DNA of 64,000 bases from Parapedobacter sp964498395 (GTDB lineage: Bacteria; Bacteroidota; Bacteroidia; Sphingobacteriales; Sphingobacteriaceae): the NCBI GenBank assembly GCA_964498395.1, contig CAZCHE010000004.1:186001-250000 (forward strand), in the 5' to 3' direction. The notes beneath the pieces are model-generated. The model was given only the letters and a program-made list of their open reading frames with translations, had not been told where the DNA came from and did not search any database. Positions 43,356 to 52,661 of this stretch are shown piece by piece. How positions within the stretch are numbered: the stretch's first letter is position 1; every line of letters begins with the position of its first letter. Both the position numbers and the translations under genes were made by a program.

Positions 43356-45437
43356 ATGCAGCATTCGGTAGAAGTCTATTCACTGTTCACGGATTTTGAT
43401 GTAAGCCTCTTTCGGTCAGGTAAGCATTACAAACTCTACGAAAAGTTCGGCTCACACACCGTGTTTCGCGAAGGTCGGGCAGGCACTTATTTTGCGGTAT
43501 GGGCCCCTAATGCCGAATCGGTTTCCGTGGTTGGCAATTTCAATGGCTGGAATCCCTATTCCCATACCCTTTATGTGCGATGGGATGGCTCCGGCATCTG
43601 GGAAGGATTTATACCAAATATCGGCGTGGGTGAAATTTACAAGTACCATATCCGGTCATACCAGGGTGAACTATTGGAGAAAGGCGATCCCTTTGCATTG
43701 CACTGGGAGAAGCCACCGCGTACCGCCTCCGTGGTGGCCACCACGTGGCACGAGTGGGATGACGAGGAATGGATGCGTGAACGCCACCAGCACAATGCGC
43801 TCAACAAACCCATCTCCGTATACGAGATGCACCTAGGATCGTGGATACGGGATCCCGATGACCCGAATAGGTTGCTTAATTACAGGGAGGTAGCCGAACG
43901 GCTGGTGCCGTACATCAAGGAAACGGGTTTTACCCATGTGGAGTTGCTTCCCATTTCGGAACACCCCTATTATCCTTCATGGGGTTATCAAATCACCGGA
44001 TATTTCGCGGCTTCCTCGCGATACGGATCCCCGCAAGATTTGATGTACTTGATTGAACAATTACACCTCAATGGAATCGGGGTGCTGCTAGATTGGGTAC
44101 CGTCGCACTTCCCGGGCGATGCGCATGGGCTGTATCGGTTTGATGGTACCCATTTGTATGAACACGAGGACCCACGACAAGGGTACCATCCCGACTGGGG
44201 CTCCTACATATTCAACTATGGGCGTAATGAAGTTCGATCGTTCTTGATTAGCAATGCCATCTTTTGGCTGGAGCGCTACCATCTTGACGGACTGCGTGTG
44301 GATGCCGTAGCTTCCATGCTTTACCTCGACTATTCGCGCAACGAGGGCGAATGGATACCGAATGAATACGGTGGTCGGGAAAACCTTCAGGCCATCGATT
44401 TCCTCAAGGAGCTAAACGAAGCGGTTTATGGCCATTTTCCTGATGTGCAGACGATCGCTGAAGAATCTACCTCATGGCCAGGGGTGAGTCGTCCGGTATA
44501 TAGCGGCGGGCTTGGCTTCGGCATGAAATGGATGATGGGCTGGATGCACGATACCTTGGAGTATTTCGGTCGAGACCCCATTTACAGGCAGCATCACCAC
44601 GGTCAAGTCACCTTTAGCATGTTATATGCGTTCCATGAGAACTTCATGCTGCCCTTATCGCATGATGAAGTGGTGCATGGAAAAGCAGCCATGATCAATA
44701 AGATGCCCGGTGACGAGTGGCAGCGGTTTGCTAACCTAAGGACACTATACCTGTATATGTTTACCCATCCGGGCACGAAACTGCTGTTTATGGGATGCGA
44801 ATTCGGTCAAACTTCCGAATGGAATCATAACCAGTCGCTGGATTGGCACCTGATGCAATACGAGCCACACCGTGGCGTGTTTGAGTTAATCAAATCCCTC
44901 AACCATTTGTATCGGACCGAACCCGCATTGTATGAACACAGTTTTAGCCCCGAGGGGTTCGAATGGATTGAGGGCGGAGATGCGGAGCATTCCGTGTTGT
45001 CTTATGCACGAAAAGGGGTGAAGCCGGAAGATGACCTGCTGATTATCCTGAACCTAACCCCGGTAGTTCGCTATTTTTATCGGTGCGGTTTGCCGTCACA
45101 AGGTGAGTGGACGGTATTGCTTAATTCGGATGATGGGGCGTATTACGGAAGTGGTACCGAACAGCCGAGCGTGCAGGCGGAGCCCATCCGTTGGATGAAT
45201 AAGGACTGGTCGGCTAAGTTTACCTTGCCACCTTTGGCGGGGCTTGTCCTCAAGCGGAAACCTGAAAAGAAAAAGCCGAGGAAGCAGGTACAGCAAAGTG
45301 AAAAGAAGCCATTGGTGCAACAGTCGGCTGACGATAAAACACAAAAGAAGCAGCCTGCGAAGGCGCCTAAGGCGGATAAGCCGTCTTCCGGAACTCGCCG
45401 TGCCACAAAGAAAACCACACCTAAAGACAATAAGTGA
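43356..45437 (+). CDS. glgB: 1,4-alpha-glucan branching enzyme with basic C-terminal tail
   Basis: A 693-residue GH13 enzyme that makes alpha-1,6 branches in glycogen. The N-terminal CBM48 (about 25-120) has FAVWAPNAESVSVVGNFN; the catalytic barrel has the nucleophile in LDGLRVDAVASML, the acid in IAEESTSWPGVS and LPLSHDEVVHGK. The last 75 residues after VLKRKPEKKKPRK are Lys/Gln/Ala-rich and disordered, not part of normal GlgB. The stop TGA overlaps the ATG of glgA by one base, showing tight coupling. Confidence 0.95.
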   Translation: MQHSVEVYSLFTDFDVSLFRSGKHYKLYEKFGSHTVFREGRAGTYFAVWAPNAESVSVVGNFNGWNPYSHTLYVRWDGSGIWEGFIPNIGVGEIYKYHIRSYQGELLEKGDPFALHWEKPPRTASVVATTWHEWDDEEWMRERHQHNALNKPISVYEMHLGSWIRDPDDPNRLLNYREVAERLVPYIKETGFTHVELLPISEHPYYPSWGYQITGYFAASSRYGSPQDLMYLIEQLHLNGIGVLLDWVPSHFPGDAHGLYRFDGTHLYEHEDPRQGYHPDWGSYIFNYGRNEVRSFLISNAIFWLERYHLDGLRVDAVASMLYLDYSRNEGEWIPNEYGGRENLQAIDFLKELNEAVYGHFPDVQTIAEESTSWPGVSRPVYSGGLGFGMKWMMGWMHDTLEYFGRDPIYRQHHHGQVTFSMLYAFHENFMLPLSHDEVVHGKAAMINKMPGDEWQRFANLRTLYLYMFTHPGTKLLFMGCEFGQTSEWNHNQSLDWHLMQYEPHRGVFELIKSLNHLYRTEPALYEHSFSPEGFEWIEGGDAEHSVLSYARKGVKPEDDLLIILNLTPVVRYFYRCGLPSQGEWTVLLNSDDGAYYGSGTEQPSVQAEPIRWMNKDWSAKFTLPPLAGLVLKRKPEKKKPRKQVQQSEKKPLVQQSADDKTQKKQPAKAPKADKPSSGTRRATKKTTPKDNK

Positions 45438-46876
45438 TGACGAACGAACCAGTAGCTAAACATATCGTACATCTTAGTGCCGAGTGTTATCCCGTGGCGA
45501 AAGTAGGGGGGCTAGGCGATGTGGTGGGTGCCCTTCCGAAATATTTGCAGCAAGCAGGATTCAACGCATGGGTGGTCATGCCTTGGTACAATAAGCCGTT
45601 TGTGCAAAAACATGAATTCGAAGTCGTGTATACGGGGCATTTCTACCAGGGATCGCGGCCGCTGGAAGTACAGGTACACCGGGAAAAGCACGATACATTG
45701 GGATTCGGGTTGTACTTGATCAAGATACCCGGATTGCTGGATCGGGATGAAATCTACAGCTATTCGGATGAAAGTGAGCAGTTCATGGCCTTCCAACACG
45801 GTTTCCTGCACTGGATCACCGAAGCGGGCATCAAGCCTGACGTCGTCCATTGCCATGACCACCATACCGGATTGGTGCCATTCATGATGTACCATAGCGA
45901 ACGATTTGCAGCGTTGAAAGACGTTCCTACCGTGGCCACGGTACACAACGGGCAGTACCAAGGGTGGATGGATTGGAATAAAGCCATCCTACTGCCCCCA
46001 TTTGATACCTGGAAGTGGGGATTGTTAGACTGGAACAAAATCATCAATCCGTTGGCTGCCCTGATTAAATGCTGTACCGTATTCACCACGGTGTCCGAAG
46101 GCTATCTGCAGGAACTCGCCGACCAAGCAAACGGATTGGAGCATCTCTTTGGCATGGAAAGGCATAAGAGTTTTGGCATCGTAAACGGAATCGATACCAC
46201 GGTATGGGATACCGAAAGCGACCCCATGTTAGCACATCGTTATCGATTGACGAATGTACAGTCTGGTAAAGCGAAGAACAAGGCAGCGCTGTGCGAAACC
46301 TTTGGACTGGATGCCACCAAGCCATTGTTGGCCTATATCGGTAGGTTTGCCGGGGAAAAAGGGGCAGACCTTTTACCCGAGATAATCGAAAACCTTTTAG
46401 GTTATGATGATGTTCCATTAAATATCATGATCCTGGGTTCGGGTGACCCTCAGGTACAGTCTACCATCGCGTATCTAGCCGAGCGATATAAGGGGAAATT
46501 GGGCGCATATATCGGCTACCAAGAGGAATTGTCACACCAGATTTATGCTGCAGCTGATTTCCTCATCATGCCTTCCCGGGTGGAGCCGTGCGGGCTTAAC
46601 CAGTTCTACTCCATGCGTTACGGTACCATCCCCATTGTGCGCAGTATCGGGGGGCTTAAAGATACGGTGCGCGATATCGGCGAGGTTGATGGGTATGGGA
46701 TCACCTTCCTGCACGCCAATGCCGGAGATGCGTTGCTTGCCATCCACCGGGCATTAGCTTTATTTGAAGATAAAAAACGGATACAGCAGCTACGGAGGCA
46801 GCTCATGAAACTCGATTTTTCATGGGATAAGTCCGCCGCCAAGTACATCCAAATTTACCAACATATAACCAAATAG
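45437..46876 (+). CDS. glgA: Glycogen synthase
   Basis: A 479-residue GT5 glycosyltransferase that extends glycogen from ADP-glucose. The nucleotide-binding KVGGLGDVVGALPKYL is at about 18-33, and the C-terminal half contains AYIGRFAGEKGADLL and PSRVEPCGLNQFYSMRYG. A GTG codon one position earlier is possible, but ATG 45437 overlapping the glgB stop (TGATG) is the better start. Middle gene of the glg cluster. Confidence 0.95.
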   Translation: MTNEPVAKHIVHLSAECYPVAKVGGLGDVVGALPKYLQQAGFNAWVVMPWYNKPFVQKHEFEVVYTGHFYQGSRPLEVQVHREKHDTLGFGLYLIKIPGLLDRDEIYSYSDESEQFMAFQHGFLHWITEAGIKPDVVHCHDHHTGLVPFMMYHSERFAALKDVPTVATVHNGQYQGWMDWNKAILLPPFDTWKWGLLDWNKIINPLAALIKCCTVFTTVSEGYLQELADQANGLEHLFGMERHKSFGIVNGIDTTVWDTESDPMLAHRYRLTNVQSGKAKNKAALCETFGLDATKPLLAYIGRFAGEKGADLLPEIIENLLGYDDVPLNIMILGSGDPQVQSTIAYLAERYKGKLGAYIGYQEELSHQIYAAADFLIMPSRVEPCGLNQFYSMRYGTIPIVRSIGGLKDTVRDIGEVDGYGITFLHANAGDALLAIHRALALFEDKKRIQQLRRQLMKLDFSWDKSAAKYIQIYQHITK

Positions 46877-46879
46877 ATT

Positions 46880-48151
46880 ATGACAATGAGCAATGTGATT
46901 TCCGTCGTGTTGGGAGGAGGTAAAGGTACACGCCTTTACCCATTAACTCATCAGCGTTCCAAACCGGCCGTTCCGATTGCCGGCAAGTACCGGCTGGTCG
47001 ATATCCCCATTTCCAATTGCTTGAATTCGGGGTACAACCGGATTTTCGTGCTGACCCAGTATAATTCAGCATCGTTAAATTCGCACATTAAAAACACGTA
47101 TAATTTCAGTGTGTTTAGTAAAGGTTTCGTAGAAATTTTGGCTGCAGAACAAACCAACGAAGGGGAGCGTTGGTACCAGGGAACGGCCGATGCCGTCCGG
47201 CATTTGCAGCGTTACTTGGAGCATCACGACTATGATCACTTGCTTATCTTATCCGGCGATCAACTGTATCAGATCGACTTTGCGGCCATGATAGCCGCCC
47301 ATGTGGAGGCCAAGGCTGAAATATCCATAGCCACCATTCCGGTAAATGCCAAGGATGCTACCTCATTTGGCATACTCAAATCGGATGAGGAAGGGAATAT
47401 CACGTCGTTCATCGAGAAGCCCGACGCTTCATTGCTGCCTGAGTGGGTATCCGAGGTGAGTGGTGAAATGAAGGCCGCAGGAAGGGAATACCTGGCTTCC
47501 ATGGGTATCTACGTGTTCAATAAAGGAGTGTTGAAAAAGATATTGGAGGAAAACGAGGGAATGGACTTTGGTAAGGAACTGATCCCGGATGCCATCGATA
47601 AATATAAAGTGCTTAGTTACCAGTACGCGGGATATTGGACGGATATCGGTAATATCGACTCGTTTTTCGAGGCGAACATCGGTTTGACGGATGATATACC
47701 GAAGTTCAACCTGTTCGATAAAAATACGATTTTCTCCCGGGCACGTATGCTGCCGCCTTCCAAGATATCCGGTACTACGCTCGATAAGGTCATCGTGGCC
47801 GATGGTTGCATTATCGCCGGTGATAAGATCGACCGCTCGGTGATCGGTGTCCGCTCACGTATCGGCAAGGGAACGGTCATTCGCAACACCTATATGATGG
47901 GTAGCGATTTTTACCAAAACCTGGATGAGATTGATGAGTCGCGGCGGACGAATACCCCGTTGATCGGGGTGGGTGAACGTTGTTATATCGAAAACGCCAT
48001 ATTGGATAAGAGCTGTTGCATCGGTGATAATGTGCGTATCAACGGCGGTCGGCACCTAGACGATGGCGATTACGACACGCATTCCGTGCGTGATGGCATT
48101 GTGGTGGTCAAGAAGCGCGCAGTATTGCCCTCCGGCACAGTCATAGGATAA
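46880..48151 (+). CDS. glgC: Glucose-1-phosphate adenylyltransferase
   Basis: A 423-residue nucleotidyltransferase making ADP-glucose. The N-terminal VVLGGGKGTRLYPLTHQRSKPAVPIAGKY and KYRLVDIPISNCLNSG are standard, and the C-terminal left-handed helix repeat (about 300-423) holds the allosteric region. It starts 3 nt after the glgA stop. Confidence 0.96.
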   Translation: MTMSNVISVVLGGGKGTRLYPLTHQRSKPAVPIAGKYRLVDIPISNCLNSGYNRIFVLTQYNSASLNSHIKNTYNFSVFSKGFVEILAAEQTNEGERWYQGTADAVRHLQRYLEHHDYDHLLILSGDQLYQIDFAAMIAAHVEAKAEISIATIPVNAKDATSFGILKSDEEGNITSFIEKPDASLLPEWVSEVSGEMKAAGREYLASMGIYVFNKGVLKKILEENEGMDFGKELIPDAIDKYKVLSYQYAGYWTDIGNIDSFFEANIGLTDDIPKFNLFDKNTIFSRARMLPPSKISGTTLDKVIVADGCIIAGDKIDRSVIGVRSRIGKGTVIRNTYMMGSDFYQNLDEIDESRRTNTPLIGVGERCYIENAILDKSCCIGDNVRINGGRHLDDGDYDTHSVRDGIVVVKKRAVLPSGTVIG

Positions 48152-48169
48152 GTTTCGTACCTTTGCCGA

Positions 48170-49567
48170 ATGGCAAACAACGATACGATTGTCGCTTTAG
48201 CGACAGCGTCTGGAAGCGGGGCAATAGCGGTGATTCGGTTATCCGGTCCGGATGCCATATCCCTAGTCAATCAGGTATTCAGGGGCAAAGATTTGGCTAA
48301 GCAATCCTCGCATACCATCCATTTCGGTACGATACGCGATGGGGATGAGGTGTTGGATGAAGTATTGGTCTCCCTTTTCATTGCGCCACATTCCTATACG
48401 AAAGAAGACGTGGTGGAGATATCCACCCACAATTCCAATTATATCGTTGGCCGGATTATCCAGTTGTTGATTCGACTTGGTGCACAGGCAGCAAAACCCG
48501 GGGAGTTTACCTTGCGGGCATTTCTTAATGGAGGGATGGATTTGTCGCAGGCCGAAGCGGTGGCCGACCTCATAGCTTCCGAAAACCAAGCATCACACGA
48601 GATTGCCATCAACCAGATGCGTGGTGGTATTGGCAGCGAATTGCAGAAAATGCGTGAGCAACTGATCAATTTCACTTCGTTGCTAGAGCTTGAACTGGAT
48701 TTTAGTGAGGAAGATGTCGAATTTGCCGACCGGAGCGAGTTCCTGAAGCTTATCGCCGAGCTGAAATCCCATATGGGTGCACTGATCTCTTCATTTGAAT
48801 ACGGCAATGCGATCAAACAGGGGGTGCCTGTGGCCATTGTCGGCAAGCCGAATGCTGGGAAATCCACGTTGCTGAACACCCTGTTGAATGAAGAGCGGGC
48901 TATCGTGAGCGATATCGCGGGCACTACCCGAGATACCATCGAAGAAACGATGACCATCGATGGCATTACATTTCGATTCATTGACACCGCAGGCTTGCGG
49001 GATACCGAAGATGCAATCGAAGCGATCGGGGTAGCCCGTGCCAAAGAGAAAGTTGCCGCCGCTAAGATATTGCTGTACCTGTATGATGGCAAAAACAATA
49101 CCGCAGATGAGGTCATCGGGCAGATCAGGGGTTTCTATCGGGAGGGGTTGATCGTTATTCTCGTGCGAAACAAGATCGATTTGGAGGGTGGGTATTTTGC
49201 GAATGAAATGGATGACCATATCAAAAAAGAACTTTTTGATACCCTATATACCGATCATATCGTCGCCATCACGGCCAAGGATCCAGCCTCTGTGGCCGCA
49301 CTCAAAGGATTGCTCGTCGAGAAAATAAGGTCGTTGGCCGCAGACAACCAACACGTCATCACCAATATCCGCCACGTGGAGGCCCTGAGGCTTGCTTACC
49401 AATCCATTGAAGGGGTGGAACGTGGCTTTGTGCTCGGTGTTTCGGGCGATCTGTTAGCCTCGCATCTTCGCGATGCCCTCCGGCACATCGGTACCATTAC
49501 CGGGCAAATTGATGTCGATCGGGATATCTTAGGGACGATTTTCGGGAAGTTTTGCATCGGGAAGTAA
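48170..49567 (+). CDS. mnmE: tRNA modification GTPase MnmE
   Basis: A 465-residue GTPase that with MnmG modifies wobble uridine 34 of certain tRNAs. N-terminal folate-binding domain (NDTIVALATASGSGAIAVIRLSG), helical domain, and inserted G domain with GKPNAGKSTLLN, DIAGTTRDTIEE and DTAGL. The C-terminus ends FCIGK, with the essential Cys. The terminal 18 bp TTTTGCATCGGGAAGTAA are the equivalent of the SGI1-type attachment site at the end of this gene (mnmE/trmE/thdF), and accessory DNA begins right after. Confidence 0.97.
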   Translation: MANNDTIVALATASGSGAIAVIRLSGPDAISLVNQVFRGKDLAKQSSHTIHFGTIRDGDEVLDEVLVSLFIAPHSYTKEDVVEISTHNSNYIVGRIIQLLIRLGAQAAKPGEFTLRAFLNGGMDLSQAEAVADLIASENQASHEIAINQMRGGIGSELQKMREQLINFTSLLELELDFSEEDVEFADRSEFLKLIAELKSHMGALISSFEYGNAIKQGVPVAIVGKPNAGKSTLLNTLLNEERAIVSDIAGTTRDTIEETMTIDGITFRFIDTAGLRDTEDAIEAIGVARAKEKVAAAKILLYLYDGKNNTADEVIGQIRGFYREGLIVILVRNKIDLEGGYFANEMDDHIKKELFDTLYTDHIVAITAKDPASVAALKGLLVEKIRSLAADNQHVITNIRHVEALRLAYQSIEGVERGFVLGVSGDLLASHLRDALRHIGTITGQIDVDRDILGTIFGKFCIGK

Positions 49568-50105
49568 GCCAGTAACGCTTGGTCAGCTTTTTTAAGGCGA
49601 TTTAGCGGATACCTGTAACCGATGTATGATGTCGTTACCGGTATTAACTGAAAGTTAATTCTGGTTTCACTGTTGTTTTGGAGGTAAAGACCAGTCAGTA
49701 TTTGGCGTGCGGAGAGCGGCTGATTTTGCCCTTATTTGCCAAGCACCTTTTTTGGCAACCAAAAATTACGGTGTTTTTTCAAAAAATCGCCGAAGCGAAT
49801 TGACTAAAACGCCGAAGTGAGTTCGGAAAACCGCCTAAGTCTTTTGGGGAAAAGACTACGGTCGTTTTGGGAAACGGCTGGCCGATTAATTCTTTCTATT
49901 ATTGCTGTATGTTTGTTTCATAATTGTTAATCTCTTTTTCGTGTTTCAGAAACTGATGGTTTGCGGTTTTCCGAAACGAAAAATGCATTATAATCGGTAA
50001 ATTTGGAGTATGGTTGGGTCACATGTTGGTGCCACACGAGTTTAGGGTTTTGAGTTTATTAAGGGCATCGAATTTGATGGGTTTAACAATCAAGTGCTTT
50101 TAATA
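49568..50105. other. Gene-free stretch after mnmE with phased repeats
   Basis: No reading frame is convincing. The only structure is a degenerate array at 49788-49875 (separate entry). The rest is AT-rich spacer up to the metallophosphoesterase remnant. Confidence 0.5.
49788..49875. repeat. Four degenerate 22-nt phased tandem repeats
   Basis: Units start at 49788, 49810, 49832 and 49854, exactly 22 nt apart: CGCCGAAGCGAATTGACTAA.., CGCCGAAGTGAGTTCGGAAA.., CGCCTAAGTCTTTTGGGGAA.., GACTACGGTCGTTTTGGGAA.. Similarity falls from the first to the last. Each unit ends with an A-run, two helical turns apart. Confidence 0.55.
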
Positions 50106-50107
50106 AG

Positions 50108-50333
50108 GTAAAAATTACCATCATTTCCGATACCCACGGCCAGCACCGGTCGCTGAAATTGCCAAAAGGCGATTTGCTCATCCATGCAGGTGAAGCCCAA
50201 GCTCCATGTTTTTGGGCATATCCATGGGGATCACGGGCAGTACACCAAAGGTGACATTACCTTCGTGAATGCGAGTGTGTTGGACGATCAGTATCGGCTG
50301 GTGCATCAGCCGGTGGTGATAGACCTCAAATAA
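50108..50333 (+). pseudogene. Metallophosphoesterase remnant with central deletion
   Basis: The first part reads VKITIISDTHGQHRSLKLPK-GDLLIHAGE, the N-terminal metal-binding motif of calcineurin-like phosphoesterases (SDTHG). After one frame change the next part reads KPKLHVFGHIHGDHGQYT and ends VVIDLK with TAA at 50331, the C-terminal GHxH motif and terminus. About 80-100 residues between are gone, and no good start codon precedes the first part. It is dead. Confidence 0.8.
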
Positions 50334-50582
50334 CCTATTTCCGGTTTCCCGTAATGAATAGTACGCTTTTGGGATTATTTTGGGCAACTTTACCCTACCA
50401 TCATAAGACGTGCCAAAACAGCATCATAAAATGTGTCCCGAAGAATGAGATGGTTTTTTAATTTATACTTAACTTGTGACACGTTTCAACACGTAGAAAA
50501 TGAACCGAATCAAAGCCGCAAGGAAGTAGAAGTAGATTTGAATATAACTTTCGGCAATAGTGGTCAACGAAATTTTTATTGA

Positions 50583-51347
50583 TTGATGGGTGAACATGGT
50601 TATGCTAAGATTTTAGCGCAAATAAAAGGACAAATCAGAACGGCGCAAATACGCACGGTATCAGCCGCCAATAGCCAGATGTTGCTGTTGTATTGGCAGT
50701 TGGGAAACTTGATTTTGGAAAACCAGGAACAACAAGGCTGGGGAGCAAAAATCATCAATATGCTTTCGGCTGATTTGAAGAAAGAATTTCCAGCAATGAA
50801 AGGGTTTTCTGAGCGAAACCTAAAGTATATGCGCAAATTTGCCGAACAGTATAACCTTGCCGTTTTGCAAGCCTATTCGTATATTGAAGGCGAATTAAAA
50901 CGGTCGGGTTTTTCGCAGAAGAAAGTAATTAAGTTGTTGCAAGCTGATCATCGTCAATTTGTGCAACAAGCTGTTGCACAAATAGAAACCGTTGAAAATC
51001 AGCACTCTGAAATTGTGCAGCAACCTGCTGCACAATTTCAGGAAACCATATTCCTGCAGGCTATAATAGCCCGGATATCCTGGTCACATCACCTCATATT
51101 AATGGACAAAGAACCGCATCTCGGCAAGCGGCTTTGGTATATGCTCAACAGTTTGGAACACGGCAATAGCCGCAACATCTTGGCGATGCAAATAGAAAGC
51201 GGCTTGTTTGAGCGGCAGGTAACGGCGAAAAAAACAACCAATTTTCAAAACACCTTGCCACCGAGTTCTTTCACAAACTCAGCAATGCGGGATTTGGCAT
51301 TTGCCGGAACTTTGATGGTTAATAAAGCCATAATACACAGTTATTGA
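50583..51347 (+). pseudogene. DUF1016 N-terminal domain (YhcG-like) joined to unrelated DNA
   Basis: The first 225 residues are a typical DUF1016_N/YhcG N-terminal domain (YWQLGNLILENQEQQGWGAKII, FSERNLKYMRKFAEQY, QAIIARISWSHHLILM, RNILAMQIESGLFERQ). After NFQNTLP, where intact proteins continue into the PDDEXK nuclease domain, the frame runs into the antisense of another small gene (51245-51331), and stops. The nuclease is missing, so the protein cannot act as the complete YhcG enzyme. An intact relative of another subtype is at 63057-64000. Confidence 0.8.
51245..51331 (-). pseudogene. Remnant of a small antitoxin-like gene
   Basis: On the minus strand 28 codons read MALLTIKVPANAKSRIAEFV-KELGGKVF and then stop where the DUF1016 sequence begins. 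The VPxxKxxxFxELLKxLG-like pattern resembles small antitoxins of Bacteroidetes type II modules. Only the N-terminus is left, cut at the same junction that ends the DUF1016 domain. Confidence 0.5.
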
Positions 51348-51401
51348 ATATTATTTAGATAAGCAACGAATTTACGGATTCGGATCATACTCCGGATTCC
51401 G

Positions 51402-51720
51402 TTGGGTAACGTGTCTTATGACAGTGAGCCGGTGCTTGATTATGGTATCGGTGATTTGGACATCGGTCCATTCCGCTCATTTTATGAAGAACGAGTCGGC
51501 GAAACTTTGGACGAAACGGCATTGCGCAAGCTGGAGCTGGTGAAGCCACATCAAGGAGCCCTTGTGCCAACGCATGCGTTGGTGTGGAGTTGCAAAATTG
51601 AGTAGCCCACGAACCGTAGAGCGTTACCTCCAACAACTCCGCAAAGGTGGTTTAATCGAGTTTAGGGGCGACGCAGCACAGATTGGAGGTTATTGGTTTC
51701 GGTTCAATACACTGATGACC
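51402..51720 (+). pseudogene. AlbA_2/RecG-like transcriptional regulator remnant with central deletion
   Basis: The first frame (51402-51605) reads YDSEPVLDYGIGDLDIGPFR, FYEERVGETLDETALRKLELV and PTHALV, matching the region after the AlbA_2 domain in divergent-AAA regulators. Immediately after, another frame gives SPRTVERYLQQLRKGGLIEF-RGDA, the C-terminal winged helix. The large GHKL-type middle is missing. Both ends are in the right order, so the gene lost its centre. Confidence 0.65.
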
Positions 51721-52661
51721 AGTTTCTTCACGGTGTCCATCTCATCCGGCTTACTTGCAGCCACGAATAGCGTCAAGCTTGCCAATGCCTCATTGCTGAT
51801 GATGGTATTGCCAAGTTGGTTATACAGCAGCTGGTTTTTTTCCAGGAATAGCAGGAATCAGGCCGCGGCTATCCGTTTGTTGCCATCCACGAAACCGTGG
51901 TTCTTTACAACCAAATAGAGTAATGTGGCCGCTTTTTCTTCGATAGACGGATAGAAATCCTCTTCGGCAAACCCTTTGCCGATTTGGGCAATGGCACTCT
52001 TAAAGCTATCATCCTTTTCCTTGCCGAATACCGCCGAATCGAAATCAGCTTTCATGCCATCGATTAACTGTTGGTAATCATCGATTGTTGGGTAAAATGC
52101 TGATTTTCGGGTTACCCCTTTATCATCCAGTTGTTCGTGGTCATAGTCATCCAGCAATTCTAGGCCCCTTGCAAATTGCCCGAGCCACTCCAGTCCGGTT
52201 TCCTCCATTTTCCCTTCGATTGCCCGGCTCAGTATCCGGATACCGTCTTTCAATGTTTGCACCTCCTGCTGTTTTTGGGCAAGGCGTTTTTCGTTGATGG
52301 TATAACCCTGTACCAAGTATTCCTTGAGGCGTTGCGTAGCCCATTGGCGGAATTGGGTGCCTCGCTTTGAATTTACCCGATATCCTACCGATATGATAGC
52401 ATCCAGGTTATAGTGTTTTATCTTTCTTTGTACTTTACGTTTTCCCTCTGGTTGAACTACCGAGAAATCCTCGGTAGTTGAAACCTCTTCCAATTCACCT
52501 TCTTTAAATGTATTTCGAAGATGCAAACCAATGGTGTCACTATCTTTTTTAAATAACACTGCCATTTGTCTTTGTGTTAGCCAAATAGTGTCATTCGTAA
52601 ATTTCACCGCTATCTCGGTCTGCCCATCGCTGCTTTGGTATATTTCGATTTGGTTTTCCAT
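51690..52661 (-). pseudogene. rhuM: RhuM-family protein interrupted by one TGA
   Basis: Reading from ATG 52661 the protein is a full RhuM (virulence/Fic-associated) type: TNDTIWLTQRQMAVLFKKDS and HYNLDAIISVGYRVNSKRGT at the N-terminus, then the Fic-like NHGFVDGNKRIAAA. A TGA codon follows at 51860-51858 and then, in the same frame, FLLFLEKNQLLYNQLGNTII and on to TAA at 51692-51690. The total of about 323 codons equals a normal RhuM, and TGA stands where relatives have Cys (TGC/TGT), so one base change explains it. Readthrough would restore the protein. Confidence 0.8.

Noticed and set aside
50499..50530. Short frame MNRIKAARK resembling the start of an XRE-type HTH protein
   Set aside because: It stops after nine codons and no continuation in other frames was recognised.
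51858..51860. TGA in RhuM as a selenocysteine codon
   Set aside because: RhuM has no redox role, no SECIS-like hairpin is seen behind the codon, and a single-base nonsense mutation from Cys is simpler.
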